Positions 8,862-17,837 of a DNA stretch of 64,000 nt are shown here, piece by piece. How positions within the stretch are numbered: position 1 is the stretch's first letter; each line of letters opens with the position of its first letter. The translations under genes were made by a program, and so were the position numbers. The notes beneath the pieces were generated by a model. The model worked only from the letters and a program-made list of their open reading frames with translations, was not told where the DNA came from and did no database searches. This stretch comes from a virus. The DNA is taken from positions 16,740 to 80,739 of IMG/VR virus record IMGVR_UViG_3300010885_037407. One strand, given 5' to 3'.

Positions 8862-9323
8862 TTATGATTTTTCATTTACAATTACTACTGGTTTATTATG
8901 TTTTTGTGCCATTGTCACTGCGTGGTATGCACCATTTGATTTAACATTGCCGTCTATGAAAGCAATCATCTTATCACAATATTTTGCAATTAATGTATTC
9001 CTATGAAAGAATTGTGAAGTATGATATGCTTTGGAATAATATCCGTCTGGCATAGCAGAGTATAAATTCTTTACTGTATGTGCTGGATTGAATTCAATAT
9101 ACTTAACTCCTAATTCAATAGAATATTTTTTAGCATATTTGTCAGCTCCTGCTCCACAACCTCCTGATATTATTTCTAATTTATCTCCAAACGTTTGTTT
9201 GAGTTTGTAAATCATATCTCGTATCTTTCTTTTATTTTCATATTCACGTGATCCTATAATTGCAATTTTCATTTTATCAGGATCTGTTTCTATGGCATTC
9301 ATAATATGATATTTGTTTAACAT
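8862..9323 (-). CDS. SLOG-domain (YspA/DUF2493-like) protein
   Basis: A 153-residue Rossmann-like protein. IAIIGSREYEN (residues 20-30) and IISGGCGAGADKYA (51-64) are the two glycine-rich nucleotide-binding segments of the SLOG/DUF2493 (YspA-like, DprA-related) fold. SLOG domains bind nucleotide-derived ligands and are frequent in phages and defence loci. The first ATG overlaps the upstream nuclease by 7 bases; Met18 is an alternative start directly before the fold. A ligand-sensing or nucleotide-processing role is inferred; no substrate can be named. Confidence 0.7.
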   Translation of the reverse strand: MLNKYHIMNAIETDPDKMKIAIIGSREYENKRKIRDMIYKLKQTFGDKLEIISGGCGAGADKYAKKYSIELGVKYIEFNPAHTVKNLYSAMPDGYYSKAYHTSQFFHRNTLIAKYCDKMIAFIDGNVKSNGAYHAVTMAQKHNKPVVIVNEKS

Positions 9324-10270
9324 GTAATTCTGTTTTGTTTAGGGCAACGTTCTTCATCCATTGCAAATTCACAATACCTACAATTCTTCAAACCTTTTTC
9401 TCCTACTGCAGGAAATATACCATCTACCTTATAAGACCCATCTAAATTAAATCCAGCATCAATAAATGTTTCAATGTCTTTCATTAATTTATTTCTAGTA
9501 GGCTTACCTGATGCAGGTACAAACTCTTGAACTCTCTTTTGTGGATACATAAAGCCTTCAATAAGTTTTCTTTTAACAATGAAATATTTGATATCAATCT
9601 TTTCTTCATCATAGCCATATTGTTTTGCAAAATAAGACTTATACAATACCAATTGAGATGCTTTGGTTTTATCTGCTTTGGCATATTGATTCCATCCTTT
9701 GGTAGATGTCTTGATATCAATAATTATTATTCTATCTGTTTCAATATCTCGAAGTACAATATCAAGAAACCCATTCATTATAACTTTTGGGTTTTTATCA
9801 GACGCTTGAATATATAATGGAGTTTCAATACCTATTAATTCAAATCCTTTATTAGTAAAATATGCACCTCGATTTCTTTTCAGCCAATCTAAGATTGCAA
9901 CTCCATCTTCATAAAATTCATTTAATTCTATAGGATTTGAAAAGTGAACACCTTCCATATCTGATACAGCCATCATATAATTTTGTACAATTTGCTCTTG
10001 TAAGCATTCTGACAAATTTAATTTATCCGCTTCTTTAATAGACTTTGTAAACATTATATGAATATAATATTGTAAAGTCTCGTGAAATGCAGTTCCGAAT
10101 ACTGTATGAATGGAAGGCCCTCCTGTTCTAATTCTATCTATGTAATTGAGTTTCCATTTTCTAGGGCACGTGCTCCATGAAGCATATTGACTATAAGAAA
10201 TTGTTTTCTCACCTTCTTTCTTTTCTGGCGTGGTTGCTCTAAACAACTCACCTAACGGACTCATTCCCAT
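9317..10270 (-). CDS. Cas4/RecB-like PD-(D/E)XK nuclease with Fe-S cysteines
   Basis: A 317-residue nuclease. C35 (SYSQYASWSTCPRKW) and a C-terminal cluster C297, C300, C309 match the four-cysteine 4Fe-4S cage of Cas4/AddB-type nucleases. GTAFHE at 59-64 gives the conserved His, and an IIIIDIKTS strand supplies the D-x-K catalytic core. Such enzymes process DNA ends in recombination. It sits in the replication region behind a promoter-like motif (10296-10325). Family call is strong; whether it acts on host or phage DNA is unknown. Confidence 0.82.
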   Translation of the reverse strand: MGMSPLGELFRATTPEKKEGEKTISYSQYASWSTCPRKWKLNYIDRIRTGGPSIHTVFGTAFHETLQYYIHIMFTKSIKEADKLNLSECLQEQIVQNYMMAVSDMEGVHFSNPIELNEFYEDGVAILDWLKRNRGAYFTNKGFELIGIETPLYIQASDKNPKVIMNGFLDIVLRDIETDRIIIIDIKTSTKGWNQYAKADKTKASQLVLYKSYFAKQYGYDEEKIDIKYFIVKRKLIEGFMYPQKRVQEFVPASGKPTRNKLMKDIETFIDAGFNLDGSYKVDGIFPAVGEKGLKNCRYCEFAMDEERCPKQNRITC

Positions 10271-10295
10271 AGATATTTTTTATTTATTATATTAG

Positions 10296-10325
10296 TTAAA
10301 GATAAGAAATTCTATTGTAGAAACC
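10296..10325 (-). promoter_or_regulatory. Candidate early/middle promoter motif
   Basis: Coding strand GGTTTCTACAATAGAATTTC then TTATCTTTA, matching the recurrent AAnAGAATTnCTTATATTTA motif found ahead of several replication-region genes. It lies about 26 bases upstream of the Cas4-like nuclease ATG. Function inferred from recurrence. Confidence 0.5.
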
Positions 10326-10328
10326 AAA

Positions 10329-10967
10329 TTATTGACTAGCAAATACTAATAATCTTTCCGCTTCAAGTACTTCATATACTTTGTTTCTTAACTCATCTAT
10401 ATCTCCATCATTGGAAATAACATAGTCCCAATCAGTTACATTATTCAATGCGGTCTCTGAAGCATGTTGAGCTTGTTTTGCATCTGATTTACTTCCTGGT
10501 CTATGCACTTTAATAGATATTCCATTTCGAAATTTCACAGCGTCTAATTCATTTGGAAATCTAGTGTCTGTGATTATCCAATTTGGATAAGTATTTTCAT
10601 CAAAAGATGTATCAACAAGACTAATCTGTTTTTCTTTTTTGTGGTATCCTTTATATTCTGACATCAAAGCATTTACCCAGACATTCTCATGTAATCCATT
10701 TCGCATTGCTTCTGTGCCTAATAATTGAAGAAGATCTCGCACTGTCATTGGCTCTCCATCTTTGTCCCACATTGCTGGAAGATTAGTATATTTGAATTCT
10801 TGATCTTCAAATTTTTCTTTAGGAATTCCTGAAATAAGTTCTCCTATTGTTTTAAGTTTTCCTGCCCACTTTTGTATTTCCCATTTGTGATATGGAGTAA
10901 TTTCTTGTATGATTTGAGCAATGGTATCTTTACCACTTCCTATTGGACCACTTACACTAATTATCAT
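10329..10967 (-). CDS. Deoxynucleoside monophosphate kinase
   Basis: A 212-residue P-loop kinase with Walker A SGPIGSGKDT at residues 6-15 and a lid/LID-arginine region in the middle (ITDTRFPNELDAV, then KVHRPGS). This arrangement matches T4 gene 1-type dNMP kinases that phosphorylate dGMP, dTMP and hydroxymethyl-dCMP, feeding dNTP synthesis. It fits with the phage RNR and dUTPase further upstream. It starts 3 bases from the stop of the gp62-like gene. Exact nucleotide preference cannot be read from sequence and would bear on the modified-guanine question. Confidence 0.82.
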   Translation of the reverse strand: MIISVSGPIGSGKDTIAQIIQEITPYHKWEIQKWAGKLKTIGELISGIPKEKFEDQEFKYTNLPAMWDKDGEPMTVRDLLQLLGTEAMRNGLHENVWVNALMSEYKGYHKKEKQISLVDTSFDENTYPNWIITDTRFPNELDAVKFRNGISIKVHRPGSKSDAKQAQHASETALNNVTDWDYVISNDGDIDELRNKVYEVLEAERLLVFASQ

Positions 10968-10969
10968 AT

Positions 10970-11446
10970 CTATTTAGGTTTTTCTGATTTCATCAATGCG
11001 GTTACTTCTTTATCAGTCTTGCCGTATTTTTTAATAATTGATTTTAATTCTTCAGCATTGGTATCTAAATAGATATCAATATACTCCTTTGCTTCCTTTT
11101 CACTGACTAAGAAGTGCTGTGACAGTAATTCAACCAGGTTTTGATTGTATTTGTCAGACTTTGTTCCTTTGATATATTTGTTGAATTGCTTTTGTTTTGG
11201 TAATATATCAAAATACAGTTTATATGTTTCTGCAGGAGATACTTGTCCTATTGTATATCGTTGAAGTTCATTGACAATGTCAATGAAATCCATATTCATT
11301 GATAGCCATCTATTTACAATAAAAGGAGTAAATGATTTTTTATCAACTTCGTTAAGGTTACCCCAAGGCTTCTTTTTATCTGTCAAACCAGACATATGGT
11401 CAAAGATAGAGGCTGCCCCAGTTGCAACTGCTTTTGGTTTAGACAT
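10970..11446 (-). CDS. Clamp loader small subunit, gp62-like
   Basis: A 158-residue protein with the helical pattern of T4 gp62, the non-ATPase subunit of the gp44/62 clamp loader. It has an N-terminal segment FTPFIVNRWLSMNMDFIDIV, a central PKQKQFNKYIK motif matching the gp62 PRGKRYGKW region, and a C-terminal helical domain. Downstream of the gp44 and gp45 genes as in T4, but separated from gp44 by about 1.8 kb containing a homing endonuclease. Divergent, so the call rests on pattern and synteny. Confidence 0.65.
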   Translation of the reverse strand: MSKPKAVATGAASIFDHMSGLTDKKKPWGNLNEVDKKSFTPFIVNRWLSMNMDFIDIVNELQRYTIGQVSPAETYKLYFDILPKQKQFNKYIKGTKSDKYNQNLVELLSQHFLVSEKEAKEYIDIYLDTNAEELKSIIKKYGKTDKEVTALMKSEKPK

Positions 11447-12020
11447 CTTGTTTATTTATTCGTTTTAATCTTGAGTCTCTCATTTTTTGTTTTGATTCTT
11501 CAGAATGGGATTTTCCGTACATTCCATTATTAGTGGCTTTACTAGAACCTTTTTCTTTTCTAGACAATGACATTTTTTCTTTTGATTCATTTGAATGTGG
11601 TTTGCCTAACCTAGGTTGCTTACCACTATTTTTTCCTTTATTACTTTCACTTATTTTCTGTCTAGTAACTTCGTCATGAGATTTTCCTAATCTTCCAATA
11701 TTCTTTTTCTTATACTCTTCTAATTCAGCTTTAGTAAAGCCTAATCTAGTATTGCCGCCAGTACCACCTTTGGCGATATTATATCCTATCCTAATCGCAT
11801 CTAATTTATTAATCCAATAAATTTCTCGCTCATTTAATAGTAACTTAGTATCACACTCTTCAAGAACTTCTTTTATAAAATTCTCCTTACCATATTTTTT
11901 GATTGCATGCCCTAATGCTTTACCTGATCCTATATAGTTAGAATTATTATGCGAGTCTTGGCCTACGTAAAATTTACCGTTAATTAGATTTGTCGTTTTG
12001 TACACTATTCCTTTTTTCAT
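11439..12020 (-). CDS. GIY-YIG homing endonuclease with NUMOD3 repeats
   Basis: A 193-residue free-standing homing endonuclease. The GIY-YIG core is visible at the N-terminus (GIVYKTTNLINGKFYVGQDS) with the catalytic-region Arg/Glu in LLNEREIYWINKLDA. It is followed by GYNIAKGGTGG and then two or three NUMOD3-type DNA-binding repeats (KSHDEVTRQKISES, KPHSNESKEKMSLS, KSHSEESKQKMRDS). It overlaps the gp62-like start by 8 bases. Selfish element; probably targets a neighbouring replication locus in related phages. Confidence 0.9.
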   Translation of the reverse strand: MKKGIVYKTTNLINGKFYVGQDSHNNSNYIGSGKALGHAIKKYGKENFIKEVLEECDTKLLLNEREIYWINKLDAIRIGYNIAKGGTGGNTRLGFTKAELEEYKKKNIGRLGKSHDEVTRQKISESNKGKNSGKQPRLGKPHSNESKEKMSLSRKEKGSSKATNNGMYGKSHSEESKQKMRDSRLKRINKQDV

Positions 12021-12141
12021 AGTATTTTTCCATTGAAGTTTTATTTAATCTTTCTTTGTTACGTTCATAATACTCTTTTGCCCATTTATTTTGGGCATCA
12101 CGTTTTTCTTGTTCTGTGATGTATTTTTTTTTACGTCCCAT
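11980..12141 (-). CDS. Small basic hypothetical protein upstream of homing endonuclease
   Basis: A 53-residue ORF (ATG 12139-12141, TAA 11980-11982) that overlaps the homing endonuclease start by 41 bases in another frame. It is Lys/Arg/Tyr-rich (MGRKKKYITEQEKRDAQNKW) with a repeated KxYYExxN pattern (KEYYERNKE, EKYYEKRNS). Similar small basic proteins often accompany homing endonucleases in large DNA viruses. Its ATG lies inside the AT-rich late-type motif, leaving almost no leader. Possibly a DNA-binding partner or part of the mobile unit; function unknown. Confidence 0.5.
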   Translation of the reverse strand: MGRKKKYITEQEKRDAQNKWAKEYYERNKERLNKTSMEKYYEKRNSVQNDKSN

Positions 12142-12160
12142 TTAATATAAATATATAACT
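12141..12160 (-). promoter_or_regulatory. Late-type promoter-like motif abutting a start codon
   Basis: Coding strand AGTTATATATTTATATTAAA ends directly at the ATG of the 53-residue ORF. If it is a promoter element, the transcript would start inside or after that ATG, so either the mRNA is near-leaderless or the true target is the downstream endonuclease. Confidence 0.4.
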
Positions 12161-12188
12161 ATAAGAAAAAAACTATAAGAAAAATAAA

Positions 12189-12419
12189 TTAATTTTCTAA
12201 GTCAAACTCGCGATTCACGTTTCCGCATGCCGTACACATATACACTTCTACAGGAAGTATACCATCTTGTTTCTGTCCTGTTAATAACTTTGAAACTTTT
12301 CTAAATTTCATTGCTTTCATGAACATATCATTTTCACATTCTGTATTATCACACAAAAGTGGTGTTGTTTTAGATATGTCAATTTGTGGTCCTTGACCAG
12401 GTTGTTGTTGATGTTTCAT
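12189..12419 (-). CDS. Hypothetical zinc-ribbon-like protein
   Basis: A 76-residue protein with a Pro/Gln-rich N-terminus and two cysteine groups, CDNTEC and CTAC (VYMCTACGNVNREF), spaced as in small zinc ribbons. It lies between the clamp-loader genes and the homing endonuclease. Probably a small metal-binding structural or regulatory factor. The family resembles short uncharacterised proteins of T4-type marine phages, but I cannot name it. Confidence 0.55.
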   Translation of the reverse strand: MKHQQQPGQGPQIDISKTTPLLCDNTECENDMFMKAMKFRKVSKLLTGQKQDGILPVEVYMCTACGNVNREFDLEN

Positions 12420-12433
12420 AATATTAAATTGTA

Positions 12434-12826
12434 TTATATTCTTTTATTTTGCTGAATAGCCTTTTTAATTTTTTCATTAGCATCAATTTGTCTTTCAATA
12501 TCTGCTTTTGCAATATTTGCCATTTCAATTTGAGCTTCTCCCGTAACTCTGCTTAAACAAATTCCATCCCATGCATCATTAACAGCTTTTCTTAATTTTA
12601 CTGTTTCTGAATCTAAAACTTTTTCTTTAATCATTTTAGCTTGCACATACTCTCGCTGTTTCGGGTCTGCTTGATAAGTCATTAATTCTTTTAACCTATC
12701 TGTGCTTTCTAATATGTAATTTACATTAACACCTTCTTCAGAAGTATATATAGGCTCACGTACAGGTTCTACTGTTTGTCGTTTTTTACTAAATAAATTA
12801 GTAAATAATTTGATTAGTTTTTTCAT
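12434..12826 (-). CDS. Hypothetical protein
   Basis: A 130-residue protein with a basic amphipathic N-terminus (MKKLIKLFTNLFSKKRQ) and a mostly helical, charged remainder. No recognised domain. It overlaps the upstream gene by 4 bases (ATGA junction) and is co-transcribed with the clamp loader genes. The N-terminal amphipathic stretch could mediate weak membrane association, but this is speculative. Function unknown. Confidence 0.5.
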   Translation of the reverse strand: MKKLIKLFTNLFSKKRQTVEPVREPIYTSEEGVNVNYILESTDRLKELMTYQADPKQREYVQAKMIKEKVLDSETVKLRKAVNDAWDGICLSRVTGEAQIEMANIAKADIERQIDANEKIKKAIQQNKRI

Positions 12827-13218
12827 GGTTTTATTGTATCATGCCAAGCATCTATTGCTAATCTTAATTCACGAACTTCATGGTCGAGCTCAGCTTTATT
12901 TTCCTGAAGTTGTTTTATGCCATAAGATAATTCTTTATTTTCTTTTTCCAGCATTGCACATCGCATATTTGTAAATTCTGGAAGTTTATCTTTTAACCTT
13001 TTCAGAAATTCTTCTGAAGCATCTGTTGGAGTATATCCTTCTCCAATTCGAATTTCTCCTTCTTTAGTTATTTCAAAAATCATTTTTGATTCAGGCCCTT
13101 TGAATGTAATAATACTATTATCAAAGTTAGATATTTTAGGTTCATCTAAATAAACTACAGCTCCTGAATTTCCATTAAGGAACATAGGTTTATTTATTGG
13201 GCCTCCGTGTCGTGACAT
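12823..13218 (-). CDS. Hypothetical protein with C-terminal coiled coil
   Basis: A 131-residue protein. The N-terminal half looks beta-rich (SGAVVYLDEPKISNFDNSII), and the second half is a long heptad-like helix (CAMLEKENKELSYGIKQLQE) predicted to form a coiled coil. It lies two bases from the clamp loader ATPase gene and overlaps the next gene by 4 bases. Nothing in the sequence identifies a catalytic role; a structural or oligomeric accessory protein is plausible. Confidence 0.5.
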   Translation of the reverse strand: MSRHGGPINKPMFLNGNSGAVVYLDEPKISNFDNSIITFKGPESKMIFEITKEGEIRIGEGYTPTDASEEFLKRLKDKLPEFTNMRCAMLEKENKELSYGIKQLQENKAELDHEVRELRLAIDAWHDTIKP

Positions 13219-13220
13219 AA

Positions 13221-14150
13221 TTAATAAATTTCATTAAGTATTTTTACAAACATAGCACACACATTGATTTCTTTATCAACTACAAATGTATCTTGATATT
13301 GAGCTTCTGCAACTATAATAATAATAGAAGCTATGTGACCTGTTGCAAATAATTCTAAATTATCATAAAGATGTCTATACAAAGGAGTATAATCTTTTAC
13401 TTGAGAATCTGCTAACAACTGGCGAATTGCTGTGAATAGTTGTTTTTTGTCCGGCTTAGACGCTAACAATTCAATAACTTTGTCCATGTAATTAGACGCA
13501 ATCAAAGATTGTTTATCAACTAACAATTCGCCATTAACTACTTGACGCTGGCAGGAATTTAGTATTCGACGAATGTCGGGATACCCTGCATTAATGATAG
13601 ATACCAGATTCTCTGGCTTAAACGTAACCTTTTCTTCTTGAAGAATTTCATTAACGCGAATTGCTACATCTTTCTTTGACGGAGGCGTAATTCCAAAAAC
13701 TTGACAACGAGATTGAATCGGGTCAATTACCTTTTCAACATAGTTACATGTTAAAATGAACCTAGTTGTTTTTGAAAACGTTTCCATTAAATTACGAAGT
13801 GCTGCTTGCGCGTTTGGAGTCAAGTAGTCGGCTTCATCAAGTATTACTAGTTTCCATTGACGAAAGCCTATTGTGCTAGCAAAGCTTTTAATCTTTTCTC
13901 TTACTGTATCAACATTGTTTTCATCAGATGCATTAATATACATTAGATCACAATCAATATTATTCGCAATCAATTTAGCTAGAGTAGTTTTACCAGTACC
14001 TGCTGTTCCGAAAAGCAGCAAGTGTGGCACATCTCCACTTTCTAGATAAATTTTTACTTTATCAACAATTTGCTGATTACCTACGTAACCAGCTAATGTA
14101 GTGGGCCTCCATTTTTCTACCCAAAGTGTATGTTCTGCATTTCCAAACAT
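13221..14150 (-). CDS. Clamp loader ATPase subunit, gp44-like
   Basis: A 309-residue AAA+ protein. Walker A GTAGTGKTT is at residues 48-56, Walker B LVILDEAD at 101-108, the arginine-finger SRC at 147-149, with a C-terminal helical collar. It matches T4 gp44/RFC-type clamp loaders that use ATP to open and load the sliding clamp. The start overlaps the clamp stop as TAATG, ensuring coupled translation. A gp62-like partner lies downstream. Very secure. Confidence 0.94.
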   Translation of the reverse strand: MFGNAEHTLWVEKWRPTTLAGYVGNQQIVDKVKIYLESGDVPHLLLFGTAGTGKTTLAKLIANNIDCDLMYINASDENNVDTVREKIKSFASTIGFRQWKLVILDEADYLTPNAQAALRNLMETFSKTTRFILTCNYVEKVIDPIQSRCQVFGITPPSKKDVAIRVNEILQEEKVTFKPENLVSIINAGYPDIRRILNSCQRQVVNGELLVDKQSLIASNYMDKVIELLASKPDKKQLFTAIRQLLADSQVKDYTPLYRHLYDNLELFATGHIASIIIIVAEAQYQDTFVVDKEINVCAMFVKILNEIY

Positions 14151-14866
14151 TACGAGATAGTTAACTTCACCAAATAATAAGTAGCTGTATAATCTGTATT
14201 TGTGAAAGTTACCTTTGCCAAACCTTTAGATGACACTTCTAATAATCCTGTCGCGTCTGCATTTGCATTAAGTATTTCCTTAAACAATTTTGCAGAGAAA
14301 CAAACTACTGAATCCATTTTAGCGGCTTCGACAGTATTTGCTTTGAACACAATTCTATTTGTATTCACACTTGAATGGTTGATGATAATTTTAGTTTCTT
14401 CTCCATTACATTCAACACCAAAATTATCTGATTCTGGTAAGGCATTTGCTGCCTTCTTGAAGTTATTTGAGAAGTCTTTATTTAACTCAATCTTTACATC
14501 CCATTCAGGTAATGATTTAAGATTAGGCACTTGACGAATAACAGATAAATCTGCTAACATATAAGTAATGTTAGTTGAAGCGTCTTCAAATTTCATTGAA
14601 TAAATTTTACTGTCTACTTCCCCAAAGGTAATATCCATATCTTCATCAACGGCGCTTAACATTTTTACTAATTGAGAAGTTGCATACACACCTAACTCAG
14701 CATCTTTTGCTTCAAAAGTATTAAGCACTACTTCACCAATTACATTTTGGTCAGCACTAATAAATTTAGTTGACAATTTATTGTCGGCTACTACTAATTT
14801 GGCGCTGTCAGTGTTACCAGCTAAGAAATATCGGTTTACGAAACCTACTAAAAGTGATTTTTTCAT
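14150..14866 (-). CDS. Sliding clamp, gp45-like
   Basis: A 238-residue protein of T4 gp45 size and position, directly upstream of the gp44-like loader. It lacks catalytic motifs, as expected, and shows the strand-rich two-domain pattern of gp45 (N-terminal KKSLLVGFVNRYFLAGNTDS, C-terminal TFTNTDYTATYYLVKLT). It would tether the PolB polymerase to DNA as a trimeric ring; in T4 the clamp also activates late transcription. The A-rich leader has no GGAGG-like ribosome-binding site. Confidence 0.85.
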   Translation of the reverse strand: MKKSLLVGFVNRYFLAGNTDSAKLVVADNKLSTKFISADQNVIGEVVLNTFEAKDAELGVYATSQLVKMLSAVDEDMDITFGEVDSKIYSMKFEDASTNITYMLADLSVIRQVPNLKSLPEWDVKIELNKDFSNNFKKAANALPESDNFGVECNGEETKIIINHSSVNTNRIVFKANTVEAAKMDSVVCFSAKLFKEILNANADATGLLEVSSKGLAKVTFTNTDYTATYYLVKLTIS

Positions 14867-14882
14867 TGTTATTTATTTATTT

Positions 14883-16490
<1,608 letters not shown>

Positions 16491-17786
16491 TTAACTTACT
16501 GAATTGTTTTTAATTAATTTTTGTTCTTTTTTTAATTTTTTTACGTCTACTGCATCAAACTCTGTAAAATCAAAATATTCTTGAGATACTTCACGTGCAA
16601 TATTCATAACATTTTCTCCGCCATACTTAACATAAAATTGTCTATATCTTTCATATACTGCAATTGGATCTGGAGAGTTAAACATTTCTTCCATAGATCT
16701 CAATACTTGAATTAAGTCATTTGGAATAATATCTATCATTGCTTCTAATGGACAAGTATCAATTAGTTGCTCAACATGATCTCTGGTATAGATGTACATG
16801 TATAAGTTATGATACGTTGCTCTAGTTACTGCTTCAGTTGACCAATTTTTAGCAATGTCATAAGTAAAATAAGGCACTCCTGGATGATTTACTAATGAAG
16901 GCAAATGACCGTGATCAGGATAACCCATATTAGAACCATCTTTTGGAAAATACAACATATTAAATACTTGATCTTTCCAATTAGGACTCCAAACCATTTG
17001 ACCAAATATTGGATATTGACCTGGAGAAGAGCTATCTGTTGAAATAGTAATTCTGTTATCAGTATACTGATTCATCAATTTTTGTAATTGTGATAAAATG
17101 AAGAAGTCTGATACTTTAGATATTCCCAATAAATGGACCCAAGTGTTTTGAGGTTTCAAGAATTCCTTTTCTTTAATCATCAAAGCCAAGATATACATAA
17201 AGTCTACTAGACGTCTAGAAGATCCAATACACCAACCACCAAATTCTAAATCTTTAACTGTTTTAAACCAATGGGCAAATTCAGCAGGATTAGAACCTTG
17301 AACTACATTTAAGAAATTAGTTTTACCAGATTGTTTCTTTTCAAAGTATTTGAAATTATCTAAACTAATATCTAATGCTTCTTGGAATCTACCTTCATAA
17401 GTAACACGAGGTGGAATATCTATATTTGCAGCAACATCTGAATTAGCTTCTAACCAATCAAATATTTTATCACGCAATGCCATATCCCATTTCAAAGCTC
17501 CTGTTGCAATTTGGAATCCTCCCGAATCTCCGAACACTACAGCTCCTTTGTCTAGACCCCATTTTTGTCTAATATCTTCTTTCTTATATAAATGACCAGC
17601 AGTCATAAGAAAGTATTTGTACCGCCATTCTTCAGGTACTCTATCATCCCAAAATCTATAAGGGACACCGGGTGCAACTTCTGCATCTTTTGTTAGTGGC
17701 GAACTATAAGCTCCACTACTTAAAGAAGGGAAATATACCATTTTTTTAGGTTGTCCATGAACAGACCCATCTTGATTTAGTATCAT
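16491..17786 (-). CDS. dpdA: DpdA-like DNA guanine transglycosylase (TGT superfamily)
   Basis: A 431-residue TGT-fold protein. Asp87 in FGDSGGFQIATG matches the DSGGFQ general acid/base motif. SDVAANIDIPP (116-126) matches the SD...D substrate-binding strand, VVQGSNPAEF (161-170) the VQGG segment, GGWCIGS the GxxIGG segment, and Asp251 in STDSSSPGQ the catalytic nucleophile position. The CxCxxC zinc site of tRNA TGTs is not visible. With folE, queD and queE nearby, the likely role is exchanging guanine in phage DNA for a 7-deazaguanine. It could instead act on tRNA. Preceded by a promoter-like motif at 17803-17833. Confidence 0.8.
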   Translation of the reverse strand: MILNQDGSVHGQPKKMVYFPSLSSGAYSSPLTKDAEVAPGVPYRFWDDRVPEEWRYKYFLMTAGHLYKKEDIRQKWGLDKGAVVFGDSGGFQIATGALKWDMALRDKIFDWLEANSDVAANIDIPPRVTYEGRFQEALDISLDNFKYFEKKQSGKTNFLNVVQGSNPAEFAHWFKTVKDLEFGGWCIGSSRRLVDFMYILALMIKEKEFLKPQNTWVHLLGISKVSDFFILSQLQKLMNQYTDNRITISTDSSSPGQYPIFGQMVWSPNWKDQVFNMLYFPKDGSNMGYPDHGHLPSLVNHPGVPYFTYDIAKNWSTEAVTRATYHNLYMYIYTRDHVEQLIDTCPLEAMIDIIPNDLIQVLRSMEEMFNSPDPIAVYERYRQFYVKYGGENVMNIAREVSQEYFDFTEFDAVDVKKLKKEQKLIKNNSVS

Positions 17787-17802
17787 ATTTTTTATTTATT
17801 AG

Positions 17803-17833
17803 TTTAAATATAAGAAATTCTTATGAAGATTCC
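17803..17833 (-). promoter_or_regulatory. Candidate early/middle promoter motif ahead of dpdA
   Basis: Coding strand GGAATCTTCATAAGAATTTC followed by TTATATTTAAA, a close match to the recurrent AGAATTnCTTATATTTA motif. It lies about 17 bases before the dpdA-like ATG and just after the radical SAM gene, suggesting dpdA-groEL can be transcribed independently. Confidence 0.55.
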
Positions 17834-17837
17834 AAAT

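Noticed and set aside
8862-9323. SLOG protein considered as the missing QueC
   Set aside because: QueC has an SGGxDS P-loop-like motif near its N-terminus and a C-terminal zinc Cys set; this protein has neither, only the GSRE and SGGCGAGAD SLOG motifs.
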